Source: Gammaproteobacteria bacterium (GTDB taxonomy: Bacteria > Pseudomonadota > Gammaproteobacteria > Acidiferrobacterales > UBA6901). Taken from it: a stretch of DNA of 44,609 nt. A program made the translations under genes and the position numbers. The stretch is taken from assembly GCA_016218345.1 (NCBI GenBank), contig JACREH010000108.1, positions 1-44,609 on the forward strand, in the 5' to 3' direction. The notes below the pieces were generated by a model that saw nothing but the letters and a program-made list of their open reading frames with translations, was not told the DNA's origin and made no database searches. This document shows positions 30,508 to 38,650 of the stretch, piece by piece (position 1 is the stretch's first letter; every line of letters begins with the position of its first letter).

Positions 30508-30932
30508 CCTTTAAGGAATTGACCCAGTGTCTGGCCGACGAAATCGGCTACCACCAGGTGCCGCTCAACAGCCATGCCCATCAAGTCAACGATCTACTGG
30601 AGGGTTGTGCGTTGCACCATGAATTGATGCAGCGTCTGATGGGCGCTATCTACCGGAATAATGGCTGTCGCAAGTTGGTAGACGGCGTAACCCGCGCCGC
30701 CACGCTCGACGCCGTGGCGCCGATTCGGCTCGATGTACTGCGCTCGCCCAGGACCGATATCGACACCAAGCGCCTGATGGATGATTTCTGCCAGGCCATA
30801 GCCAGGATTTTCGATAACGAGCCCGCGCAATCGGCGCATCAGCAGGGAACGGCGAAGGCGGTCGTTCGGGCGAAGTACGGTCAGGTGATTTCGTTCGACC
30901 CTTACCGTCGGCGTCTCAAATCCTGGTCTTAG
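30504..30932 (+). CDS. Conserved-looking small protein coupled to the LysR gene, unknown function
   Basis: A 142-residue soluble protein without signal peptide or membrane segment. Support for it being real is the ATGA overlap with the LysR-type gene and an amphipathic amino acid pattern. Features are an N-terminal helical part (MTFKELTQCLADEIGYHQ), His- and Cys-containing GCALHHELMQRLMG, and a basic C-terminus (YRRRLKSWS). I do not recognise a family. Its last 17 bases overlap the 3' end of the convergent MFS gene. The alternative is a chance frame opposite the MFS tail. Confidence 0.55.
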   Translation: MTFKELTQCLADEIGYHQVPLNSHAHQVNDLLEGCALHHELMQRLMGAIYRNNGCRKLVDGVTRAATLDAVAPIRLDVLRSPRTDIDTKRLMDDFCQAIARIFDNEPAQSAHQQGTAKAVVRAKYGQVISFDPYRRRLKSWS

Positions 30933-32049
30933 GCAACAGATAGGCCACGGCAAACGCCGCCAATGCCAGGAGTGCGGCGATATTGAAGGTCGTAGTCGGT
31001 CCCAACACCGCCCAACTGTAGCCGCTGTAAAGACTGCCCAGCGCCCCACCGAGCCCGAAACTGGCGCTGCCGTAGACCGCCTGTCCGCGGTATTGATGGC
31101 GTCCCACAAAGAAGCGATGCACCATCTGCATGGCGGCGGCATGAAAACTGCCGAAGGTCGCGGCATGCAATGCCTGCGCCAGGATCAGGATGGCCAGACT
31201 TTCCGGATAATGGCCGATCAGCCACCAGCGCAGCGCCGCGGCCAGAAAGCTCGCCAGCAATACCTGCCGCAGGGGAATGCGCGCAAACACGTGCTGCAGC
31301 GATAGGAATACACCGATCTCGCAGACTACCGCGAACGCCCACAACGCGCCGATAACGGTCTTGGAATAACCATACTGCTCCAGATAGAGCGTATAAAAAG
31401 TGTAATAGGCGCCATGACCGGCCTGCATGAGAAAACACGCCAGCAGGAACGCAAACACCTCCGGCCGCAGCATGGTCTTGATAAACGGCCCGGCATGCTC
31501 GGCGCGCGCGGTTATGCCGGACTCCGGCAACAGCAGGCTATACACCAGAATTCCCGTCATCATGCCCAGCAAGGCCGGCAATATCCACCACGGCCCGGCG
31601 CTGTCCACGATCGGTCCCAGCGCCGCTACGCTCACGATGAAGCCGAGCGAGCCCCACAGCCGCACACGCCCGTAGGCCCCCGGCCGTGTCCCGAAATGAT
31701 TCATCGTGAATACCTCGAGCAACGGCAGTGAGCCATGCCAAAAAAGGCTGAACACCAGCATCACCGCCGCCAACCACCAGTACTCCGTGCCGACAAATAC
31801 CCCGGAAAAGCTGACGACCGCCAGCAGCGACGACAACCGCACCACCGTCAGGCGCTGTTCGCGGTGATCGGCGATCCAGCCCCATATCACCGGCGCGACA
31901 ATGCGCGAGATCATCAACAATGCCATGAGGGCGCCGATATCGACAGGTCCGAACCCGAGCGAATGCAGATACAAGGCGAAGTACGGCACCAGCGCGCCCA
32001 GTGTCGCGAAATAAAAGAAGTAAAATCCGGAAAATCGCCAGTAGGACAT
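30916..32049 (-). CDS. MFS transporter, HcaT/LacY-like (MFS_1-like) family
   Basis: A 377-residue integral membrane protein with about 12 hydrophobic helices. The start MSYWRFSGFYFFYFATLGALVPYFALYLHSLG is typical of the HcaT (phenylpropionate permease-like) group, and the conserved GRVRLWGSLGFI lies in the middle. A GTG two codons upstream is the alternative start; neither has a clear ribosome binding site. Pseudomonas aroC is followed, as I recall, by an MFS gene of this group. Here the Slam/FecR pair and a terminator come between. The substrate is unknown. Confidence 0.88.
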   Translation of the reverse strand: MSYWRFSGFYFFYFATLGALVPYFALYLHSLGFGPVDIGALMALLMISRIVAPVIWGWIADHREQRLTVVRLSSLLAVVSFSGVFVGTEYWWLAAVMLVFSLFWHGSLPLLEVFTMNHFGTRPGAYGRVRLWGSLGFIVSVAALGPIVDSAGPWWILPALLGMMTGILVYSLLLPESGITARAEHAGPFIKTMLRPEVFAFLLACFLMQAGHGAYYTFYTLYLEQYGYSKTVIGALWAFAVVCEIGVFLSLQHVFARIPLRQVLLASFLAAALRWWLIGHYPESLAILILAQALHAATFGSFHAAAMQMVHRFFVGRHQYRGQAVYGSASFGLGGALGSLYSGYSWAVLGPTTTFNIAALLALAAFAVAYLLPKTRI

Positions 32050-32133
32050 ATGCACTGTTACAAAACTACGGATTGCGGTAAGTAGTGGATCCGCTGATAA
32101 AGGTTACCTAGCCGAACCCCCAGGCGGAAAGGC

Positions 32134-32166
32134 ATAAAAAAGGCGATGCCGTGGGCCGGCATCGCC
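32134..32166 (-). terminator. Strong rho-independent terminator after the FecR-domain gene
   Basis: On the minus strand a perfect 9-bp stem GGCGATGCC/GGCATCGCC with a 7-base loop is followed by TTTTTTATG. It lies 29 bases past the stop codon and ends the mipA-to-fecR run. Confidence 0.85.
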
Positions 32167-32194
32167 ATGGATATTGGAGAGACTAACGGCGTTA

Positions 32195-33790
32195 TCAGCG
32201 CTCGAATGCCGCTGTCCCCACCACACCGTTGCCACCCGCTTGCAAAGCGAAGGCGGAGATCATGCCATTGGCCTGGGGGCCGACAAACGCGCCGTAGGCA
32301 TTGCCAACCGCGGCGGTGGATGTTGAACCACCGCACCCGCTGCATACACCGCTTAACGCAATTCCGGTACCTGTGAATTGTTTGAAGCTGCCGTTGCCGG
32401 AGGCCGTCCAGTTTTCAACGAAATTGGCGGGGATAGTGAGGCTCAAGCTGTAGTTGGTAATTTGCTGTTTGGTAAAATCCACGGCCACGCTCGCGGAATT
32501 AATACGCCCGACCGTCCCACGCTCATCGGTCGGCGCAGTGCCGCCTACATAGTTGTATGTGAACGAACCGGTGATCGCCGCCAGCTGTGTCGGCGTGGTA
32601 AGGTTCGGGCTGTACATATAATGATAATTGCCCAGAGGATTCACCACCTCGCCGCCCTCGGCCCGCAAGCTGTCACCGCTCCAACGCCCCCACCGGATAT
32701 CACCATGGCCGCCAGCCTCGACCAGTTGGGCCTTGCCGGCTACGAATAGATAGCCACCGCCAAGGGTCTGGTCGGCAATCGCGTTAACGGATTGGTCATC
32801 ATTCAGATAGATACCTTTATCCGGACTTCCGTCGGCCACATGCAACCGGCCGTTGCTTCGCAACTGGCCCTGACCGTCCAAGAAAATGTCTGCCCCTACC
32901 ACGCCGGTTCCGACTGGAGCAGGAGTGGCGTCTGCACCGACCGCCGCAAAATTGATATTGCCATTCGCATCAGTTATAGGCTGCACGATACCCCGATCGG
33001 GCACGACGGTGTAGGGGTTTACATCGCCGTCCGGCGAGGCCGCCACGGATTTTACCTTACCGTCGACCTTGCTTACCTCGCGTACCGCCTGCGTCTGACC
33101 GGCTCCCTTGCCCCGGGCCATCGGCCGCGCGGATGTCTTATAAAAGTCGGGCAGGCTCGGCAGGATGGTCGGGGTGGCATTGATATCGGGCACATAACCT
33201 ACTTCGTTCGGATTGATCGCCACCCTGCCCTGACTGGTTTGAATATACGCGCTTCCGGCATTCACCAGATCGTAAACGCCCGGCTCACCGATGGCGATTT
33301 CACCCGGTGCCGGCATCGGGATGTACATGGGCTCGTGATCGGTGCCGCGGATACCGACGGTCGCGACCGGGGTGGTCACGAGGTAATTCTGCTTGTTGTT
33401 GCGGCCGATGGCGCCGGTGATGGCGCGGAAACCGCCCTTCAGCAGGAAAAAGAAACCGCGTTCGCTGCCGTCACGCTGGTCGGCGTGATAATAATAGGTA
33501 TCGACCCGCAACACGGTGTCCGGGCGCAACGCAATCACGGCGTCGTCGATCATGCGCAACTGGGCATAGCCGGATTTGGCGGAGATCAGGGTGTCGCCCT
33601 CGTGGACCGCCTCGCGCTGGAGCATCGCGCGCCGCGCGCCGCCGGCGTCCATGATCTGCACATCGCCGTGCACGAACTGCACGCGCCCCACCTCTGCGCG
33701 CGCCCAGGCGCTATCCAATGGAAGCAACCCGAAGGCTATGACGGCCAAGGCATACGACCAGGATTTCCATCTAGTAAAAGGTGTATTCAT
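32195..33790 (-). CDS. Secreted FecR-domain protein with C-terminal TbpB-like barrel, putative type XI cargo
   Basis: A 531-residue exported protein. The signal peptide (MNTPFTRWKSWSYALAVIAF...DSAWA) has no lipobox. A FecR domain covers about residues 45-200 (VHEGDTLISAKSGYAQLRMIDDAVIALRPDT, VATVGIRGTDHE). A 200-residue Gly/Asn/Asp-rich middle follows. The C-terminal 130 residues alternate like a small beta barrel and contain GNAYGAFVGPQANGMISAFAL. This resembles the GxFxGPxAxexGG strand of transferrin-binding-protein-type and other Slam-dependent cargo. A CSGCGG pair may form a disulfide. GGAGG precedes the ATG. It lies 53 bases after the Slam-like gene, so the two are probably made together. 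A cargo role is inference; a periplasmic FecR sensor is the alternative. Confidence 0.7.
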   Translation of the reverse strand: MNTPFTRWKSWSYALAVIAFGLLPLDSAWARAEVGRVQFVHGDVQIMDAGGARRAMLQREAVHEGDTLISAKSGYAQLRMIDDAVIALRPDTVLRVDTYYYHADQRDGSERGFFFLLKGGFRAITGAIGRNNKQNYLVTTPVATVGIRGTDHEPMYIPMPAPGEIAIGEPGVYDLVNAGSAYIQTSQGRVAINPNEVGYVPDINATPTILPSLPDFYKTSARPMARGKGAGQTQAVREVSKVDGKVKSVAASPDGDVNPYTVVPDRGIVQPITDANGNINFAAVGADATPAPVGTGVVGADIFLDGQGQLRSNGRLHVADGSPDKGIYLNDDQSVNAIADQTLGGGYLFVAGKAQLVEAGGHGDIRWGRWSGDSLRAEGGEVVNPLGNYHYMYSPNLTTPTQLAAITGSFTYNYVGGTAPTDERGTVGRINSASVAVDFTKQQITNYSLSLTIPANFVENWTASGNGSFKQFTGTGIALSGVCSGCGGSTSTAAVGNAYGAFVGPQANGMISAFALQAGGNGVVGTAAFER

Positions 33791-33843
33791 GACACCGCCT
33801 CCAGGACATTTATTGCCGAGACAACCATAGTAATCATTGTTCC

Positions 33844-35181
33844 TTACTGAAAATCGCGTCGTACCGACACCGAGATATCGGTGCGCGTGTACTCGTATAT
33901 CGGCACGTTGGAATCGTTGCGGCTGTGCACTAGTTGCGGCCGCAGGCTCCAATGGGGCGCCGGATGCCAAGTGTACCCAATATTCACATCGTAGAGGATA
34001 TCCTTGCGCTTGACCAGAAACGCCAGGTTTTCCTCGGAAAATCTGCCGGGCTGAACGCCAAAACTCGTGGAAAATGTCTGCTTGTTGGCGGTGACCATTT
34101 GCAGGCCCAGTCGCAGGCCGCCGAAGTGTTTGTCCCCGTCCGGCCGGCCGTTCGTTTCCTGCTCGGCGCCGCCGTAGACGCTTCCGAACAGGGCCGACCG
34201 GCCGCTGTCGCCCAGCACATGCACCCAGCCCAAGCCGACCACTTCCTGGTCGACGTCGTTCACCTCGATCGCGGGGTCCTGGTAGCGCAATTGACTGTAT
34301 TGCCCGAACACCCCGAGCTGATTCCTGGCGCTGAGCAGATGTCGCCACTCGGCGGTGACGCCGAACAAATTCCGGTTTGCCTGACCGTCCAGGTACAACC
34401 GTCCCAGGACCAGGCCCAGATTGTAACTGTTGGCCCCTTGCACCGAGGTAATGCCGGCGCGTGCATCGGCGTTGATGGTGTCGAATTCACTGGCATCGAG
34501 ATGGCGGCGGGTCTTGATATCGCCGGCGGCGTAGATCGAGGTTGTCGGCGTCAACGCCTGGCTGGCCTGACCGCCGAGGGCTAGGCCGAGATAAGCGTCG
34601 CTGGTCTCGAGACTGGTCGGCGACAGGCTGAAGGTCGCGCCGAACAACGGGATGAAGACCTGCGACTCACTGGTGGCGTTGTTGACGTTGGTGTCGTATC
34701 CGATCGAAGCCTCGAGATATCCGCTGGTGCCGGCGCGCTTGATCGGGGCGCGCTGTTCGATGGCCGACAGATAATTCTCGATGGTTGCGCGCGCCGTCGC
34801 TGGCGGGTTTAACTTCAGTACGATCTCGAACTCGGTCTTGGCGCGCGGGTAGTTACCGAGCGCAAAATAGGCGCGGGCGAAATCCAGGCGCGCGCCGGCG
34901 AAATCGGGGCTGACCGCCAACACCCGTTCGAGCGCGAGCGTGGCCTTGTCGGGCCGGCCGCTGTCCAGGGCGGCAATGCCCAGCAGGTAATCGTAATTCA
35001 CGTCTCCGGCCAGTGTCGTCTCGAGCGGTGCCAGGATTTCGTAGGCCTCGGCGGCCTTGCCTTGATCGAGCAGGGCGCGGGCGCGCGCGATCTCGGTCGG
35101 GCTGGCCTGGCCGGGACCGGCCGAGAGACAGACCAAAATCGACGACACCATCAACCAACCGCTGACAAGTTTATTTCGCAT
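33844..35181 (-). CDS. TPR plus outer-membrane beta-barrel protein, Slam (DUF560)-like secretion channel
   Basis: A 445-residue protein. It has a Sec signal peptide ([20 protein letters not shown]...GQA) and TPR repeats at about residues 30-135 ([49 protein letters not shown]). A C-terminal amphipathic beta-barrel of roughly 290 residues opens with [18 protein letters not shown] and ends in the outer-membrane signal ...SVSVRRDFQ with terminal-strand aromatics. This TPR-plus-barrel order is that of Slam proteins, the type XI secretion channels. Its start lies inside the 3' end of aroC (11-base overlap), so it is translationally coupled to a shikimate-pathway gene. The FecR-domain protein follows. 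The Slam call rests on architecture, not alignment. Confidence 0.75.
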   Translation of the reverse strand: MRNKLVSGWLMVSSILVCLSAGPGQASPTEIARARALLDQGKAAEAYEILAPLETTLAGDVNYDYLLGIAALDSGRPDKATLALERVLAVSPDFAGARLDFARAYFALGNYPRAKTEFEIVLKLNPPATARATIENYLSAIEQRAPIKRAGTSGYLEASIGYDTNVNNATSESQVFIPLFGATFSLSPTSLETSDAYLGLALGGQASQALTPTTSIYAAGDIKTRRHLDASEFDTINADARAGITSVQGANSYNLGLVLGRLYLDGQANRNLFGVTAEWRHLLSARNQLGVFGQYSQLRYQDPAIEVNDVDQEVVGLGWVHVLGDSGRSALFGSVYGGAEQETNGRPDGDKHFGGLRLGLQMVTANKQTFSTSFGVQPGRFSEENLAFLVKRKDILYDVNIGYTWHPAPHWSLRPQLVHSRNDSNVPIYEYTRTDISVSVRRDFQ

Positions 35182-36280
35182 CGGGGGCACTCGCGGGGAC
35201 GACCGGGGTGGTGCGGACGACGTCCTGGTTCTGGGCGCGGTGGCGCAGCATGTGATCCATGAGCACGATCGCCAGCATCGCCTCGGCGATCGGCGTGGCG
35301 CGGATTCCCACGCACGGGTCGTGTCGGCCGGTGGTGACGACCTCGACCGGCTCGCCCCAGACATCGATGGTGCGCGCCGCCAAGCGGATACTGGAGGTCG
35401 GTTTGAGCGCCATGCTCGCCACGATGTCCTGACCACTCGAGATGCCGCCGAGGATGCCGCCGGCGTGATTGCTCAAGAATCCCTGCGGCGTGATCTCATC
35501 GCGGTGCTCGCTGCCCTTCTGCCCGACGCTGGCGAAACCGGCGCCGATCTCGACGCCCTTCACGGCGTTGATGCTCATCAGCGCGCGGGCGATGTCGGCA
35601 TCCAGCCGGTCGAACACCGGCTCGCCCAGGCCGATCGGCACGCGGTTCGCCACCACGTTGATGCGCGCGCCGACGGAATTGCCTTCCTTGCGCAGCGCAT
35701 CCATATAGGCCTCGAGTTCCGGCAGCAATGCGGCGTCCGGGCAGAAGAAATCGTTGCGCTCGACCTCGTCCCAGTCGAAAGTCCGCGGGGCGATCGGTCC
35801 CAACTGCGCGAGATAGCCGCGAATCACCGTGCCGTAGCGTTCGCGCAGATACTTCTTGGCGATCGCCCCGGCTGCTACGCGCATCGCGGTTTCACGCGCC
35901 GACGCGCGCCCGCCGCCGCGATAGTCGCGCCGGCCGTATTTCTGCTGGTAGGTGTAGTCGGCGTGCGCCGGGCGGAACCGGTCCATGATCTTGGAATAAT
36001 CCTGTGAGCGCTGATCGGTGTTTTCGATCAGCAGGCCGATCGGCGTGCCGGTGGTCTTGCCCTCGAACACCCCGGACAGGATTTTTACCTCGTCGCTCTC
36101 GCGCCGCTGGGTGGTATGGCGCGACTTTCCCGGCTTGCGTCGGTCGAGGTCGTGCTGCAGATCGGCCGTGTCGAGCGCCATACCCGGGGGGCAGCCGTCG
36201 ACGATGGCGAGATAGGCCGGACCGTGGCTCTCGCCGGCGGTGGTGACGACAAACAGTTTGCCTATGGAATTTCCGGACAT
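35171..36280 (-). CDS. aroC: Chorismate synthase
   Basis: Last step of the shikimate pathway, requiring reduced FMN. The 369-residue product starts [20 protein letters not shown]. It contains the signatures [48 protein letters not shown] and the histidine/arginine segments of the active site ([28 protein letters not shown]). It lies 51 bases after a small unknown gene and overlaps the Slam-like gene, making an unusual five-gene run with outer-membrane proteins. Confidence 0.97.
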   Translation of the reverse strand: MSGNSIGKLFVVTTAGESHGPAYLAIVDGCPPGMALDTADLQHDLDRRKPGKSRHTTQRRESDEVKILSGVFEGKTTGTPIGLLIENTDQRSQDYSKIMDRFRPAHADYTYQQKYGRRDYRGGGRASARETAMRVAAGAIAKKYLRERYGTVIRGYLAQLGPIAPRTFDWDEVERNDFFCPDAALLPELEAYMDALRKEGNSVGARINVVANRVPIGLGEPVFDRLDADIARALMSINAVKGVEIGAGFASVGQKGSEHRDEITPQGFLSNHAGGILGGISSGQDIVASMALKPTSSIRLAARTIDVWGEPVEVVTTGRHDPCVGIRATPIAEAMLAIVLMDHMLRHRAQNQDVVRTTPVVPASAPDAK

Positions 36281-36331
36281 GGCGGCATGTTAATGGCTTA
36301 TGCGCTCGCACTCAAACCGGCGCGGGCACGC

Positions 36332-36640
36332 TCAGAATCCCTTCCGCTGAATCTCGTTAATGGCCTCCAGCAAACCGCCGATCGGCACGCGCCCGCGGTA
36401 CCTGCGCACCAGCGCCATCAAGGGCAGGTCGACGCCGGCCCCGAAGGCATGGCTCCCGGCCCGGACCACGCTGTGCAACTTCTCTAGTTCCGCGCGTAGT
36501 TGCTGATAGACCGGCAACATCCCCGCAAAATCCTCGTCGCTGTCAGCTTCGTACTGCGCGCAGGCGATCAAATCGTCGGTTTCGAGGATCGCCTGGTCGA
36601 CCAGATCCAGGTAATCGTCGGGATTGCCGGCGCTCATCAT
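36332..36640 (-). CDS. Small acidic protein of unknown function upstream of aroC
   Basis: A 102-residue soluble, largely helical, acidic protein (ILETDDLIACAQYEADSDEDFAGMLPVYQQLRAELEKL) with a Gly-containing, basic C-terminal half (GVDLPLMALVRRYRGRVPIGGLLEAINEIQRKGF). I do not recognise the family. The start ATGATG overlaps the stop of the MipA-like gene (36637-36640), indicating coupling, and aroC follows 51 bases later. Real coding potential is supported by the overlap and context. Confidence 0.7.
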   Translation of the reverse strand: MMSAGNPDDYLDLVDQAILETDDLIACAQYEADSDEDFAGMLPVYQQLRAELEKLHSVVRAGSHAFGAGVDLPLMALVRRYRGRVPIGGLLEAINEIQRKGF

Positions 36641-37464
36641 TGCGATGGAAAGGCGTTCACAAGCGTCGAGGAGCGCGCGAAGATCCAGGCCACGCCGAAG
36701 CCGGCCAGGAACGCATGCCGGGTGCGAAACAGCGGGCTGTCCTCGAAAACCGCACCCGATAAATTGTCATAGCGCGCGAACATGCCGACCCAGTAATTCT
36801 CGAAGCGTTTGCTCACCGCGCTCGCCGCCCGGAAGCCGCTATAACCACCGCGCGCATTGTAGACCGGGCGCGTGGCGGTCGCATAGGCCGGCGCGACGCC
36901 ATAATAGTACTCGTGGAATCGCTCGTTCGCGAACATCGGCCCGACCGCCACGCCGAAGTTCCAGGTTCCGCCCGGTCCGGGAACGCGTCCATCGAAGTTG
37001 AGATGCGGATTGATCACCCAGCCGGCGCTGTCGACGCGCGAGAAGTCGCTGGCGATCACCGCGCGCAGCGGCATGCGAAACATCCATACGCGCTCGCCCT
37101 TGCACTCCGCCGACAGGCAGACCTCGAGCGATGGCCCGATCTCGAAGGTCGGGTCGAGATCGGGCATGCCCTGGCGGGCGCTGTTATCGTCGCTTTTTAC
37201 CGGCACGCTGGCGTCGGCGCTCATTTCAAGGCGCAGCCGCTCGGCCTGAAATATGCGACTGTAGATGCCCTTGCGATCGACCTTGAGCAGATCGCCGCGA
37301 TAATCGACATACGGAAACGGCAGCACATAGCCCTTGCTTTCGTCCGAACCGCGGTAGTCGGGAATCGTCAGTCCCGAAAAACCGAAACCCACTTCCCAGA
37401 GCGGTGCCAGCTCGGCCGAACCGGCGGGCGGCACAGTCATGAACGTCATGGCCAGGAGGCGCAC
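36637..37464 (-). CDS. MipA/OmpV-family outer-membrane protein
   Basis: A beta-barrel protein of the MltA-interacting (MipA/OmpV) family, 275 residues from a GTG start. Family features are LWEVGFGFSGLTIPDYRGSDESKGYVLPFPYVDYRGD near the N-terminus, SLEVCL, GMFARYDNLSGAVFEDSPLFRT, and the terminal barrel strand AFLAGFGVAWIFARSS. Family members scaffold a murein transglycosylase or act as porin-like proteins. The GTG start gives a short signal peptide (ending AGSA) but has no ribosome binding site. An in-frame ATT 11 codons upstream (37497) is preceded by GGGAG and would give a more normal signal peptide. The small unknown gene and aroC follow on the same strand. Confidence 0.82.
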   Translation of the reverse strand: MRLLAMTFMTVPPAGSAELAPLWEVGFGFSGLTIPDYRGSDESKGYVLPFPYVDYRGDLLKVDRKGIYSRIFQAERLRLEMSADASVPVKSDDNSARQGMPDLDPTFEIGPSLEVCLSAECKGERVWMFRMPLRAVIASDFSRVDSAGWVINPHLNFDGRVPGPGGTWNFGVAVGPMFANERFHEYYYGVAPAYATATRPVYNARGGYSGFRAASAVSKRFENYWVGMFARYDNLSGAVFEDSPLFRTRHAFLAGFGVAWIFARSSTLVNAFPSQ

Positions 37465-37520
37465 CGGCCAGGGGAGATATCGTCTTATGAAGGTAATGGC
37501 CGGCTCCCGGGTTCGTGTCT

Positions 37521-37526
37521 ATTATA
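37521..37526 (-). promoter_or_regulatory. -10 element upstream of the MipA-like gene
   Basis: TATAAT within ATATATAATAG on the minus strand. Transcription would begin around 37513, leaving a very short leader with GGGAG (37504-37508). No good -35 is seen. The rest of the 247-bp gap to the TraB-like gene holds no other recognisable feature. Confidence 0.5.
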
Positions 37527-37711
37527 TATTGGCGGGCGGGTGCGCCCGGCACGATCGATTCGGCGGTCAATGTGCGTGAGTTTGGTCCCCCTGTCAACGC
37601 CCGCACCGGCCGATTCCGGTGCGCACCCTGCTGCGGTCGCTCGCCCCCGACGGTTTACTCGGGCCCGGTTTTGGTCGATAGTTAATCAATAATCATAGTC
37701 AAGGAAAGTCC

Positions 37712-38650
37712 ATGAACCGCCTTCCCGTTACGGCCCGCATCGCCACGGCCGCCCACCCGCGGCCGGTGCGTGCCCGGGCGGCGATGCTCGTGGCCGGTCT
37801 GCTGGTGCTGGCCCTGCCGGCCGGCGCCGCGCCGCCGGCCGGCGAGGCGCCGGCCTACAACAAGGGACTGCTCTGGAAAATCGAGACCACCGCGGTCCGC
37901 CCGAGTTTTTTGTTCGGCACCATCCATTCCGACGACGCGCGCCTCGCCACCCTGCCGGCGCCGGTCAAGGCCCGCTTCGATCAGGCCGCGAGTTTCACCA
38001 TGGAGGCCCTGGCCAACGCCACCGGTATGCTGGCGATGGCCGAGGCCATGTTTTTCAACGACGGCAACACCCTGGAAGGCGTGCTCGGCAAGGACCACTA
38101 CCGGCGCACCGTCCAGGCGCTGGCCGCGCGCGGCCTGCCGCCGGAATCTGCCCAGAAGATGAAACCGTGGGCGGCGATGATGACCTTGAGCCTGCCGCCG
38201 CCCACCACCGGGTTGTTTCTCGACCTGGCGCTGCAACTCGAGGCGGCGCGCCAATCCAAGCCGACCTACGGCCTGGAAACCATGGCCGAGCAGGTCGCGG
38301 TGTTCGACGAACTCCGCCTGGAGGACCAGGTCGAGTTGCTGCGCGACAGCGTGGCCAATCTCCATCGGCTCGACCGGCAAATCGAGGAGTTGATCCAGGC
38401 CTACCTGCGGCGCGATCTCGCCGGGCTGGCCGCGGTCGAGCGGAAATACCGGATCGGCGACGCGCGCCTCAACGAGCTATTGACCGACCGGCTGCTGGTC
38501 GCACGCAACCGGGTGATGCTGGAGCGCATGCAGCCGCGCCTGCGCGAGGGCAACGCCTTCATCGCCGTCGGCGCCCTGCACCTGCACGGCAATGACGGCC
38601 TGCTGGCCCTGCTGGAGAAGACCGGCCACCGGGTGAGCGCCGTCTACTGA
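37712..38650 (+). CDS. TraB/GumN family protein, secreted or membrane anchored
   Basis: A 312-residue member of the TraB/PrgY/GumN family, thought to be metal-dependent and protease-like (EreA/Tiki-related fold). An N-terminal basic, then hydrophobic segment (ARAAMLVAGLLVLALPAGAA) is a signal peptide or anchor. The two family histidine motifs are present: GTIHSDD (His72) and near the C-terminus GALHLHGNDGLLALL, with the conserved YGLETMAEQVAVFD between. AAGGAAAG precedes the ATG. Its stop overlaps the start of the metallopeptidase gene (TGATG), the first link of a three-gene coupled operon. Exact activity in bacteria is not established. Confidence 0.88.
   Translation: MNRLPVTARIATAAHPRPVRARAAMLVAGLLVLALPAGAAPPAGEAPAYNKGLLWKIETTAVRPSFLFGTIHSDDARLATLPAPVKARFDQAASFTMEALANATGMLAMAEAMFFNDGNTLEGVLGKDHYRRTVQALAARGLPPESAQKMKPWAAMMTLSLPPPTTGLFLDLALQLEAARQSKPTYGLETMAEQVAVFDELRLEDQVELLRDSVANLHRLDRQIEELIQAYLRRDLAGLAAVERKYRIGDARLNELLTDRLLVARNRVMLERMQPRLREGNAFIAVGALHLHGNDGLLALLEKTGHRVSAVY

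Noticed and set aside
33791-34348. In-frame extension of the FecR-domain gene back to 34348
   Set aside because: It would overlap the Slam-like gene; the extension is not protein-like, and MNTPFTRWK has a GGAGG box and a signal peptide.
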